A program made the translations under genes and the position numbers. Shown piece after piece: positions 1-5,154 of a stretch of DNA of 6,206 bases; position 1 is the stretch's first letter; each line of letters begins with the position of its first letter. The stretch is from the NCBI GenBank assembly GCA_012842725.1, contig DUSG01000149.1:1-6206 (forward strand). The letters run 5' to 3'. The notes beneath the pieces were generated by a model that saw nothing but the letters and a program-made list of their open reading frames with translations, was not told the origin of the DNA and ran no database searches. The DNA comes from Clostridiales bacterium (GTDB taxonomy: Bacteria; Bacillota; Clostridia; Lutisporales; Lutisporaceae).

Positions 1-19
1 AGACTTCCGATGGAAGTCT
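1..19 (-). terminator. Hairpin after the kinase gene, probable terminator
   Basis: Perfect 8-bp inverted repeat, AGACTTCC at 1-8 and GGAAGTCT at 12-19, with a 3-nt loop. On the minus strand it starts 4 nt after the kinase stop codon (24-26). An A-run precedes the stem on that strand. Any matching U-run would lie beyond the window's left edge, so the terminator call is probable, not proven. On the plus strand the stem is followed by TTTATC, so it could work in both directions. Confidence 0.6.
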
Positions 20-23
20 TTTA

Positions 24-866
24 TCATGCAGGTTTTGACTTATCCTTTTTCTTCAATACAATAGGGATACCCAAGAAGCTGAACATTGGGGAAGCTTTTA
101 TTGGAATCCTAAGTGTAAATATACTGCCTTTTCCCTCGGTGCTTTCCACAAGAATTTCTCCTCCCATGCTTCTTGCAAGCTTTCTTGAACCGTAAAGCCC
201 TATGCCCAGATTTATTTCATTTGAATCAACAGAATCTTCAGCTCTGTAGTACTTCTTGAAAACATTTCTTAATTCGTTTTCACTCATGCCTTTGCCGTTA
301 TCTTCGATGCTTACATTTATAAAATTTCCATCCTGATAGATGGATATTAATACCTTTCCGTTCTCGTCTGAATATTTTACAGCATTCATTATGAGATTTG
401 ATAAAATCCTTATAAACTTGCTTTTATCCAGTTTAACAATTCTATCAGACCACGGGGAATCAACTTCAATGGTGATATTTTTCCTTCTGGCATAAAAAGT
501 ACATAACTTTACCGCTTCATTTACAAGAGAAACAACTTCCGCTTCGTTAATATTTTCCTTTGTCGTTTCAGCAAGCTTTATAGACTTTGAATAGCTCTCC
601 ATCAATCCATTCATTTCTTTAATATTATTTGCAATTATATTGAGATGTTTAACCATGGAACTGTTATTTTCTTTATAAGCTTTTGCCAATAGAAACTGTC
701 CTGCAGCATCGATGTTTGCACTATAATTCTTTATATCATGTATGATCATGAGAAAAGTTTCATTCATTTTTTTGAGTCTCTTTGTTTTGCTATAATTCAA
801 AAAAATTATGTACATTATAAAAACCAAATAAATAAAATATAAAATAATTGCATTGGCTTGTACCAT
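24..866 (-). CDS. Small membrane-anchored sensor histidine kinase
   Basis: Probable two-component sensor kinase of 280 residues. One hydrophobic segment (about residues 5-24) would anchor it in the membrane, with almost no extracellular part. An H-box follows, with phospho-acceptor His43 in IHDIKN. A HATPase_c domain contains the N-box (NLIMNAVKYS, Asn161), G1 box (EDNGKGM, Asp189), a KKYYRAED lid segment and the G2 box (GIGLYGSRKL, about 221-230). No PAS, HAMP or other sensor domain is visible, and about 22 residues with a hydrophobic patch and a lysine-rich end trail the ATPase domain. I start it at the ATG at 866, because a near-perfect Shine-Dalgarno lies 5 nt upstream (872-880). The in-frame ATG at 899 would add 11 residues but lacks a good ribosome-binding site. 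No response regulator is in the window, so signal and partner are unknown. A terminator separates it from the upstream regulator gene, so it is probably transcribed independently. Confidence 0.88.
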   Translation of the reverse strand: MVQANAIILYFIYLVFIMYIIFLNYSKTKRLKKMNETFLMIIHDIKNYSANIDAAGQFLLAKAYKENNSSMVKHLNIIANNIKEMNGLMESYSKSIKLAETTKENINEAEVVSLVNEAVKLCTFYARRKNITIEVDSPWSDRIVKLDKSKFIRILSNLIMNAVKYSDENGKVLISIYQDGNFINVSIEDNGKGMSENELRNVFKKYYRAEDSVDSNEINLGIGLYGSRKLARSMGGEILVESTEGKGSIFTLRIPIKASPMFSFLGIPIVLKKKDKSKPA

Positions 867-1058
867 TCCGGCACCTCCTATTATCACTAACACATCCATA
901 TTTATATATATCCAACTATTGGATTAATATACATATTTTTTACCGACATTTTAAGACAAGATTATTAAATATCTAAAGTATTGACACGGAAATGCTTTGA
1001 AGCGGTTAATTTGAAATGTCTTGTATATTGCATAAAAGGCTTTGTTATCCCATCAAAA
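867..1058. other. Intergenic region between kinase and regulator genes
   Basis: AT-rich gap of about 190 nt that should hold the kinase promoter on the minus strand, because the regulator's terminator lies just upstream. Only a weak match is visible: TTGTCT (954-959), 18 nt, then TATGTA (930-935). A 6-bp-arm palindrome, ATCCAA-cta-TTGGAT, occupies 910-924 and could be an operator. On the plus strand there is a consensus TTGACA at 981-986 with GTTAAT 18 nt later. No credible open reading frame is present: the plus-strand frame across it has no recognisable protein features and runs antisense into the regulator gene. Confidence 0.4.
872..880 (-). promoter_or_regulatory. Shine-Dalgarno fixing the kinase start
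   Basis: On the minus strand this reads TAGGAGGTG, a near-perfect complement of the 16S rRNA 3' end. It stands 5 nt before the ATG at 866. It lies inside the longer reading frame that begins at 899, so it argues for the shorter protein. Confidence 0.85.
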
Positions 1059-1083
1059 AAGGTTTCCACCAAATGGAAACCTT
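1055..1083 (-). terminator. Rho-independent terminator of the regulator gene
   Basis: Perfect 10-bp stem, AAGGTTTCCA at 1059-1068 and TGGAAACCTT at 1074-1083, with a 5-nt loop. On the minus strand it is followed directly by six T residues (1055-1060 of the plus strand, overlapping the outermost stem bases). The stem begins within the regulator's stop codon (1082-1084). This is a textbook intrinsic terminator and probably ends the operon's transcription before the kinase gene. Confidence 0.88.
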
Positions 1084-2551
1084 ATTCTTTGTTCTTTATT
1101 CTTTGTTCTTTATTCTTTATCTTCTTTATCTTTGAACCTATGATTCTTATTCCTGATTCAATATCTTGTAATTTTACCCTTGAGAAACCAAGTCTGAATG
1201 TATCCTTCCCCTCATTATTCACATAAAAAATATCTCCGGGTGTAAAAATCACTTTTTCCTTTAAACATTCATCCAGCAAATCTCTTACGTTTATACCATT
1301 GTATCTGACGAATATATGAAGACCTCCATCTCCGTGAAGCTGGGCTTCAGGTATGTATTTTTGCACAGCATCCACTGCCAACTCATATTTTTGCTTATAT
1401 AGCTTTCTTGCTCTTCTTATATATTTTTCAAAATAACCTTCCCTGAAAAATTCATAAAGTACTGCCTGATCCAGGAATGAAGTGTGAATGTTTCTGCTTC
1501 TTTTAACGCTTTCCAGATAATCTATAAGGGATTTGTCTCCCAAAATCCATCCGATTCTCAAGCCAGGAAAAAGTACCTTAGAGAAGCTTCCTATATAGAT
1601 GACACCGTTACCATCTCCGTCTATAGCCGCAATTGGAGCTATGTGAGAACCGAAATATCTCAATTCTTCATTAAAACCATTCTCTATTATAGGTATATCA
1701 TGGCTTGCCATTATCTCAAAAAATTTCATTCTCTTATCCCAGGGCATTATTATACCGGTTGGGTTATGATAAGAAGGTGTGATATAGGCTAGTTTAATCT
1801 TATGGTTTTCAATAATTCTTTCTACGTCTTCGATATCTATGCCATCATTCAACATTCTTGCACCGCATATATTCAGCTTTTTAAGCCTCATAATCTTCAG
1901 CGCAGTGTTGTGGGTCGGGTTTTCACATAATATTGAATCTCCGGCTTCTGTAAGGGAAGATATGAGTATCTCAAAAGCTTCAGTAAAGCCATTTGTTATT
2001 ATTATGTTTTTCCCTTTTATATTTACTCCTTTGCTTTCCATATATTCCATAAGAAAATCTATCAGTGGTTTGTATCCCTGTGCATAGCCATAGTTCAATA
2101 TTTTATAGCTTTCTTTGGATATGATATTCAAAAAAGCTCTTTTAAAATCCTCTACAGGAAACAGTTCTGGATCAGGAGAAATGCTGCTCATAGGTATCAT
2201 ATCCTTTTCCCATACAGCCTCATGTTTTACTATATCGAAACATCTTGCTTCCATTGCATAGGTATTTATCCTGCCGGTCCAGTCTGTTTTCCAACCTGGT
2301 TTTGAACTCACATCAATATCGGCTACGAAGGCTCCTTTACCTTCGATGATTCTAATAAACCCATCATCAACCAAAGATTCATAAGCAGAAATCACAGTAT
2401 TTCTGCTTACATTCAATGCTGAAGATAGCTCTCTTGTGGAAGGCAACTTTTCGCCTTTCTGGAGCATTCCCTTAGCTATCATGGTTCTGAAATAATTCTT
2501 TATCTGTATATAAATAGGCTGATCATCGTTTAATTGTATATTGTGAAACAT
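1082..2551 (-). CDS. MocR/GabR-type regulator (GntR-aminotransferase fusion), DdlR-like candidate
   Basis: PLP-dependent transcription regulator of 489 residues, the normal MocR size. Residues 12-78 form a GntR winged helix (LPSTRELSSALNVSRNTV, then DDGFIRIIEGKGAFVAD). From about 120 it is a fold-type I aminotransferase-like domain: NPTHNTA (211-217), HNPTG (262-266), and GSFSKVLFPGLRIGW (321-335) with PLP-Schiff-base candidate Lys325. Arg453 in FRLGFS probably binds the effector carboxylate. The usual Asp and Tyr that contact PLP (ED-D-Y in GabR) are replaced here: the segment reads IIENGFNEELRY, giving Asn291 and Phe293. The fold domain ends near residue 475, and the remaining lysine-rich tail is encoded by a tandem repeat. 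The start is supported by GAGGTG 5 nt upstream. MocR proteins usually control a neighbouring gene. Here that is ddl, as with DdlR of Brevibacillus, so D-alanine or D-Ala-D-Ala is a plausible effector. Family assignment is secure; the DdlR identity is inferred from context. Confidence 0.93.
   Translation of the reverse strand: MFHNIQLNDDQPIYIQIKNYFRTMIAKGMLQKGEKLPSTRELSSALNVSRNTVISAYESLVDDGFIRIIEGKGAFVADIDVSSKPGWKTDWTGRINTYAMEARCFDIVKHEAVWEKDMIPMSSISPDPELFPVEDFKRAFLNIISKESYKILNYGYAQGYKPLIDFLMEYMESKGVNIKGKNIIITNGFTEAFEILISSLTEAGDSILCENPTHNTALKIMRLKKLNICGARMLNDGIDIEDVERIIENHKIKLAYITPSYHNPTGIIMPWDKRMKFFEIMASHDIPIIENGFNEELRYFGSHIAPIAAIDGDGNGVIYIGSFSKVLFPGLRIGWILGDKSLIDYLESVKRSRNIHTSFLDQAVLYEFFREGYFEKYIRRARKLYKQKYELAVDAVQKYIPEAQLHGDGGLHIFVRYNGINVRDLLDECLKEKVIFTPGDIFYVNNEGKDTFRLGFSRVKLQDIESGIRIIGSKIKKIKNKEQRIKNKE
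1085..1128 (-). repeat. 7-bp tandem repeat at the 3' end of the regulator gene
   Basis: On the plus strand, TTCTTTG or TTCTTTA is repeated five times without a break (1085-1119). One displaced copy follows at 1122-1128. Read on the minus strand in frame, it encodes the last residues of the regulator, a lysine-rich IKNKEQRIKNKE-type tail. Three 7-bp units equal 21 nt, so the peptide repeats every seven residues. The array ends exactly at the stop codon and abuts the terminator stem. Confidence 0.85.
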
Positions 2552-2556
2552 TCTTT

Positions 2557-2562
2557 CACCTC
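2557..2562 (-). promoter_or_regulatory. Ribosome-binding site of the regulator gene
   Basis: GAGGTG on the minus strand, 5 nt before the ATG at 2551. It follows the 14-bp-arm palindrome after only 5 nt, so a protein bound there, or an RNA hairpin formed there, would sit next to the ribosome site. Confidence 0.75.
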
Positions 2563-2567
2563 AATAG

Positions 2568-2598
2568 AAAATGGTAATAGTTATACTATTACCATTTT
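2568..2598. promoter_or_regulatory. Perfect palindrome before the regulator gene, candidate operator
   Basis: Arms AAAATGGTAATAGT (2568-2581) and ACTATTACCATTTT (2585-2598) are exact reverse complements with a 3-nt spacer. Few GC pairs and no free U-run after the stem make it a poor terminator for ddl, though that role is not excluded. Each arm contains TGGTA/TACCA, close to the ATACCA core known for GabR sites. Its centre coincides with the best -10-like hexamer in the gap, as expected for an autoregulatory operator. Confidence 0.6.
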
Positions 2599-2607
2599 TA
2601 CATACAA
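2580..2607 (-). promoter_or_regulatory. Candidate promoter of the regulator gene
   Basis: On the minus strand: TTGTAT (2602-2607), a 16-nt spacer, then TATAAC (2580-2585), one mismatch from the consensus -10. The predicted transcript would start near 2573 and give a leader of about 20 nt carrying the GAGGTG site. The -10 lies in the middle of the palindrome. The -35 is weak (3 of 6), so this is a candidate only. Confidence 0.4.
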
Positions 2608-2624
2608 AGATGAAAAAATAAAGA

Positions 2625-3530
2625 TTATTGATTTCTTTCCTTCATGGAAAGTTCCACAATTCTGTCCAATAGCTCAGAGAAGCTTAAACCAAAAGCGTTG
2701 GCGCTTTTAGGAAATAGGCTGTTTCTTGTCATGCCTGGCAATGTGTTTATTTCCAATACATATATGTCATCTTCTCCTATTATCATGTCTACTCTCGCAT
2801 ATACGCTGCATTTAAGATGTTTCCAGCATTTCAGAACTGCTTCCTCCACCTTCTCTTTCAAAGGGGAAGGCAACTCAATTATTGTTTCTTCAGCTCCGCC
2901 ATCTGCATACTTGGAAGTATAATCAAAGAAATGAGACTTAGGTTTTATGGATATAACCGGAAGAAGTTCTCCGTCTAATATGCAGCAAGTTATTTCCTGT
3001 CCCTTTATATATTTTTCTATCATAACTTCATGATCCCATTTAAAAGCCTCTGCTATGGCTTCTTTCAGGTATTTTTCCTCTTCTACAATAGACGTGGCGA
3101 CACTGGAACCACCGCTGTTTGGCTTTACGACTACCGGATATCCCATTTCCTCAACCTTTTTTAAATCCAGCTCATTCATGTTTCTGATTATTACCCATGG
3201 TGCAGTGCTGACTCCCGCAGTTTTTAGAATACTTTTGGTAATGCTCTTATCCATGCATATTCCACTGGCAAGTGGATTGCATCCTGAATAAGGGATATTC
3301 AATGTTTCCAAAACAGCCTGAACAATGCCATCCTCGCCAAACTTACCATGCAAAGCTATAAAAGCAAAATCTATATCTTTTGTCTTCTCGATTATATCTT
3401 CCTTTTTATCTATGACAATTGGTATTACTTCATATTTATTCTTGTCCAGATTGTTTAGTATTTCTTTTCCTGTGTTTAATGAAACTTCTCTTTCCGAAGA
3501 TATACCGCCCATAATTACCCCAATTTTCAT
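2625..3530 (-). CDS. ddl: D-alanine--D-alanine ligase
   Basis: ATP-grasp ligase that joins two D-alanines for the peptidoglycan stem peptide, in the cytoplasm. At 301 residues it is full length. In the numbering used here, the N-terminal motif GVIMGGISSEREVSL holds Glu13. KPNSGGSSVATS gives Ser143 of the ATP/substrate loop, DYTSKYADGG gives Tyr208, YARVDM gives Arg246, and LEINTLPGMT gives Asn262. These match Glu15, Ser150, Tyr216, Arg255 and Asn272 of E. coli DdlB. Retention of the Tyr in the SKY loop points to D-Ala-D-Ala, not the D-Ala-D-lactate made by vancomycin-resistance ligases. I choose the ATG at 3530, where family members typically begin (MKIGVIMGG). A GGTG-containing site lies 5 nt upstream. 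An in-frame ATG at 3545 and a TTG at 3551 lack usable ribosome sites. It sits between a D-aminopeptidase gene and a MocR regulator gene. Confidence 0.95.
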   Translation of the reverse strand: MKIGVIMGGISSEREVSLNTGKEILNNLDKNKYEVIPIVIDKKEDIIEKTKDIDFAFIALHGKFGEDGIVQAVLETLNIPYSGCNPLASGICMDKSITKSILKTAGVSTAPWVIIRNMNELDLKKVEEMGYPVVVKPNSGGSSVATSIVEEEKYLKEAIAEAFKWDHEVMIEKYIKGQEITCCILDGELLPVISIKPKSHFFDYTSKYADGGAEETIIELPSPLKEKVEEAVLKCWKHLKCSVYARVDMIIGEDDIYVLEINTLPGMTRNSLFPKSANAFGLSFSELLDRIVELSMKERNQ

Positions 3531-3554
3531 AACCACACCATCCATCTTCAATTT

Positions 3555-3594
3555 AAATAGTCTGCTACCATTTTATCATGACAGCAGACTATTT
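3555..3594. promoter_or_regulatory. Inverted repeat in the ddl leader, candidate operator or RNA hairpin
   Basis: Arms AAATAGTCTGCT (3555-3566) and AGCAGACTATTT (3583-3594) are exact reverse complements, separated by 16 nt. Neither side has the U-run of a standard terminator on the minus strand. It ends 24 nt before the ddl start codon. It carries AATAGT/ACTATT in its arms and TACCATTTT at its inner edge (3566-3574), both also found in the palindrome before the regulator gene. An operator for the adjacent regulator or a translation-affecting hairpin both fit. Confidence 0.55.
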
Positions 3595-3599
3595 GTTAG
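3570..3599 (-). promoter_or_regulatory. Weak candidate promoter of ddl
   Basis: On the minus strand: CTAACA (3594-3599), an 18-nt spacer, then TAAAAT (3570-3575), one mismatch from the consensus -10. The -10 falls in the loop of the inverted repeat, the same arrangement as before the regulator gene. The poor -35 leaves room for an activator. ddl may also be read through from the upstream genes, because no clear terminator separates them. Confidence 0.3.
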
Positions 3600-3641
3600 A
3601 ACCACATAATCGGTTTTTTTCATAAAAGGTGGTATGGTTGC

Positions 3642-4439
3642 TTACAAAACAAAACCAATCATCCTGAGAACTTCAAAATAATCATCGGTTTCAAACAATA
3701 CAGTATTGCCGTTTAGCTTTTTCATTCCCGGATAATAGGATGCTTTGTTTGCATTAGCATGTTCTTTGAAACAGATCTCTACAGTGAAATGCCTGGGCAG
3801 AGTTATCTTTGCTTTTGGCAAATCTTGTTTTAAAGCTTTTTCTACATTCTCTCTTATTAGTTTCATAGATTTTGCCGTAGAAAGGCAAACCGCAGAGGCA
3901 CCAAAACCTTCCTTCACTGCAACTGTATATAACCCAGGGTGAAGTTTTTTCCCGTCCTCGCACAGCATTTTGTCACCGGACAAAAATACGGTAGGCACGC
4001 CTTCAAGAGCCGCTGCATAACTAAATAACATAAATTCACTGGCATATTCTCCATTTATCTTTATGTATAAAGCTTTCCCCGACATGGTATGTGATAAGGG
4101 GTTTCCTTCCCTACTTGCCGCACTGTGATAACCAATGAACATGGCTGCATCAAAACTGCTGTCAATCCCGAAAACCATTGAATATGGATGCCCTGACCAG
4201 CCTCTTATCAGCTTTGCACATTCCGGCAGCTTTGTTATATCTATATTTGCACCAGTCTCATGAGCATCCTTAATTACTATCTCATCTGCACCTGCATTTA
4301 TAGCACCTTCACAAGCTGCTACAACTTCTCTCGTCATTTGCTCTGCGTAAGTAGTGTAATATCCTTTCCCATGTTCACATTCGTCCCATCTTATAGTTGG
4401 AGTAGTACCCTCCATATCAACACTTATAAATACTTTCAT
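3642..4439 (-). CDS. dppA: M55-family D-aminopeptidase (DppA-like)
   Basis: Zinc peptidase of 265 residues, close to the usual length of Bacillus subtilis DppA, which releases D-Ala from D-Ala-D-Ala and related D-peptides. The N-terminal VDMEG places Asp8 and Glu10 exactly where DppA has its metal ligands. His60 (KDAHE), His105 (GYHS) and Glu135 (YASE) fit the other ligands. His117 (LSHTMS) corresponds to the catalytic His115. No signal peptide is visible, so it should act in the cytoplasm on imported or internally released dipeptides. The start is well fixed: GAGGAGG lies 7 nt upstream (4447-4453). It follows the racemase gene by 22 nt and precedes ddl, so a dipeptide hydrolase lies beside the ligase that makes its likely substrate. 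No peptide transporter genes accompany it in this window, unlike the B. subtilis dpp operon. Family is secure; exact substrate is inferred. Confidence 0.93.
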   Translation of the reverse strand: MKVFISVDMEGTTPTIRWDECEHGKGYYTTYAEQMTREVVAACEGAINAGADEIVIKDAHETGANIDITKLPECAKLIRGWSGHPYSMVFGIDSSFDAAMFIGYHSAASREGNPLSHTMSGKALYIKINGEYASEFMLFSYAAALEGVPTVFLSGDKMLCEDGKKLHPGLYTVAVKEGFGASAVCLSTAKSMKLIRENVEKALKQDLPKAKITLPRHFTVEICFKEHANANKASYYPGMKKLNGNTVLFETDDYFEVLRMIGFVL

Positions 4440-4446
4440 AAAAATG

Positions 4447-4453
4447 CCTCCTC
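4447..4453 (-). promoter_or_regulatory. Strong ribosome-binding site of the D-aminopeptidase gene
   Basis: GAGGAGG on the minus strand, 7 nt before the ATG at 4439, in the 22-nt gap after the racemase stop codon. It supports efficient independent initiation within a polycistronic message. Confidence 0.8.
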
Positions 4454-4461
4454 ATATATAG

Positions 4462-5154
4462 TTATTCTTTAAGCCCTTTGGCAATTTCAATGCAGCGTTT
4501 TACCAGTATCTCTACAGGGTCAATACACTCGTTTCTCAGACCTAATTTATCGGCCAGCAGTGGTAACTCTGTACAACCTAAAATTATAGGAATTTCTCCA
4601 TCAGGCATATATTTTTGAACAAGATTCTTGAATTCCTGCAAAGTGACATTAAAATTCCCTGATTTTACATTATATATCCAATTCATAACAACTTCTATAT
4701 CCGCATCGTCAGGCTTTATTATGTTCAAATCAAACTCTCTGAAAACTTTGCTATAAATATCTGCCTTATACGTGCCTGCAGTGGCAAGAAGCAAATAATT
4801 TCTTACCTCAGGTTTTGTTTTTTTAAGGAAAATCGCTGTTTCTCTAATCATATGCAAAACAGTTGCCTTTGTGTATTTAACAATATCATCATAAAAATAG
4901 TGGGCTGTATTGCAAGGTATGATAATATAGTCCGCTCCCATCATTTCCAGTTTTATTGCAGATCTTATCATTTCAATTCTTGGATCTTCACCGTCATGGC
5001 AGATAAATGCAGTTCTATCAGGAATCTGTGAATTGCTGTCTATAATAACATGAATATGTTCCTGGTCAGTGGAAGCAGGGGTATATTGTATTATTTTATT
5101 GAAAATATCGCATGTTGCTGCGGGCCCCATTCCTCCTAGAATTCCAAGAATCAT
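4462..5154 (-). CDS. Aspartate/glutamate racemase-family protein
   Basis: PLP-independent racemase of 230 residues, cytoplasmic, typical length for the Asp/Glu/hydantoin racemase superfamily (aspartate racemase and the broad-specificity YgeA). It opens with the family signature ILGGMGPAAT (4-13). The two catalytic cysteines of the two-base mechanism are present: Cys81 in IIPCNTAH (78-85) and Cys194 in ILGCTELPLL (191-200). Both are embedded in the expected motifs, so an active racemase is likely. The amino acid cannot be read from sequence; Asp, Glu or another residue are all possible. Its ATG overlaps the stop of the upstream peptidase gene in an ATGA (5151-5154), a sign of translational coupling. 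A GGTGG site lies a few bases before it. It may interconvert D- and L-amino acids released by the neighbouring peptidases, or supply a D-amino acid for cell-wall use. Confidence 0.92.
   Translation of the reverse strand: MILGILGGMGPAATCDIFNKIIQYTPASTDQEHIHVIIDSNSQIPDRTAFICHDGEDPRIEMIRSAIKLEMMGADYIIIPCNTAHYFYDDIVKYTKATVLHMIRETAIFLKKTKPEVRNYLLLATAGTYKADIYSKVFREFDLNIIKPDDADIEVVMNWIYNVKSGNFNVTLQEFKNLVQKYMPDGEIPIILGCTELPLLADKLGLRNECIDPVEILVKRCIEIAKGLKE

Larger units (their letters stand above)
3552..3641. other. Gap between D-aminopeptidase gene and ddl
   Basis: Holds the ddl inverted repeat and promoter candidates. Just after the dppA-like stop codon it also has ATACCA on the minus strand (3630-3635), identical to the half-site reported for GabR. 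A short plus-strand stem, AGAACC (3598-3603) with GGTTTT (3612-3617, one G-T pair), is followed by a T-run, but there is no plus-strand gene for it to end. No strong terminator acts on the minus strand here. Confidence 0.45.

Noticed and set aside
981..1226. Plus-strand reading frame of 81 codons across the kinase-regulator gap
   Set aside because: It begins at a TTG that is part of the TTGACA element and lacks a ribosome-binding site. It runs antisense into the regulator gene, and its middle is encoded by the tandem repeat. No family features.
2568..2598. Palindrome as the ddl terminator
   Set aside because: The stem is AT-rich and its only T-run is part of the stem. Its centre overlaps a -10-like hexamer and it sits next to the regulator's ribosome site, so an operator is the better reading. 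Weak termination is not excluded.
2625..3530. Vancomycin-resistance-type D-Ala-D-Lac ligase
   Set aside because: The SKY-loop Tyr typical of D-Ala-D-Ala ligases is present, and no vanH, vanX or sensor pair in the usual order is seen. The peptidase here is M55, not VanX-type.
3598..3619. Short stem followed by a T-run on the plus strand
   Set aside because: The stem is only about 6 bp with a G-T pair, and no plus-strand gene needs a terminator here. Read on the minus strand it has no U-run.
3552..3641. Riboswitch or T-box upstream of ddl
   Set aside because: The gap is only about 110 nt from the previous stop to the ddl ATG. It has no T-box core sequence, no terminator/antiterminator pair and no known riboswitch signature.
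3754..3963. Second minus-strand frame inside the D-aminopeptidase gene
   Set aside because: It overlaps a clearly conserved M55 coding sequence in another frame and has no recognisable motif or ribosome-binding site.
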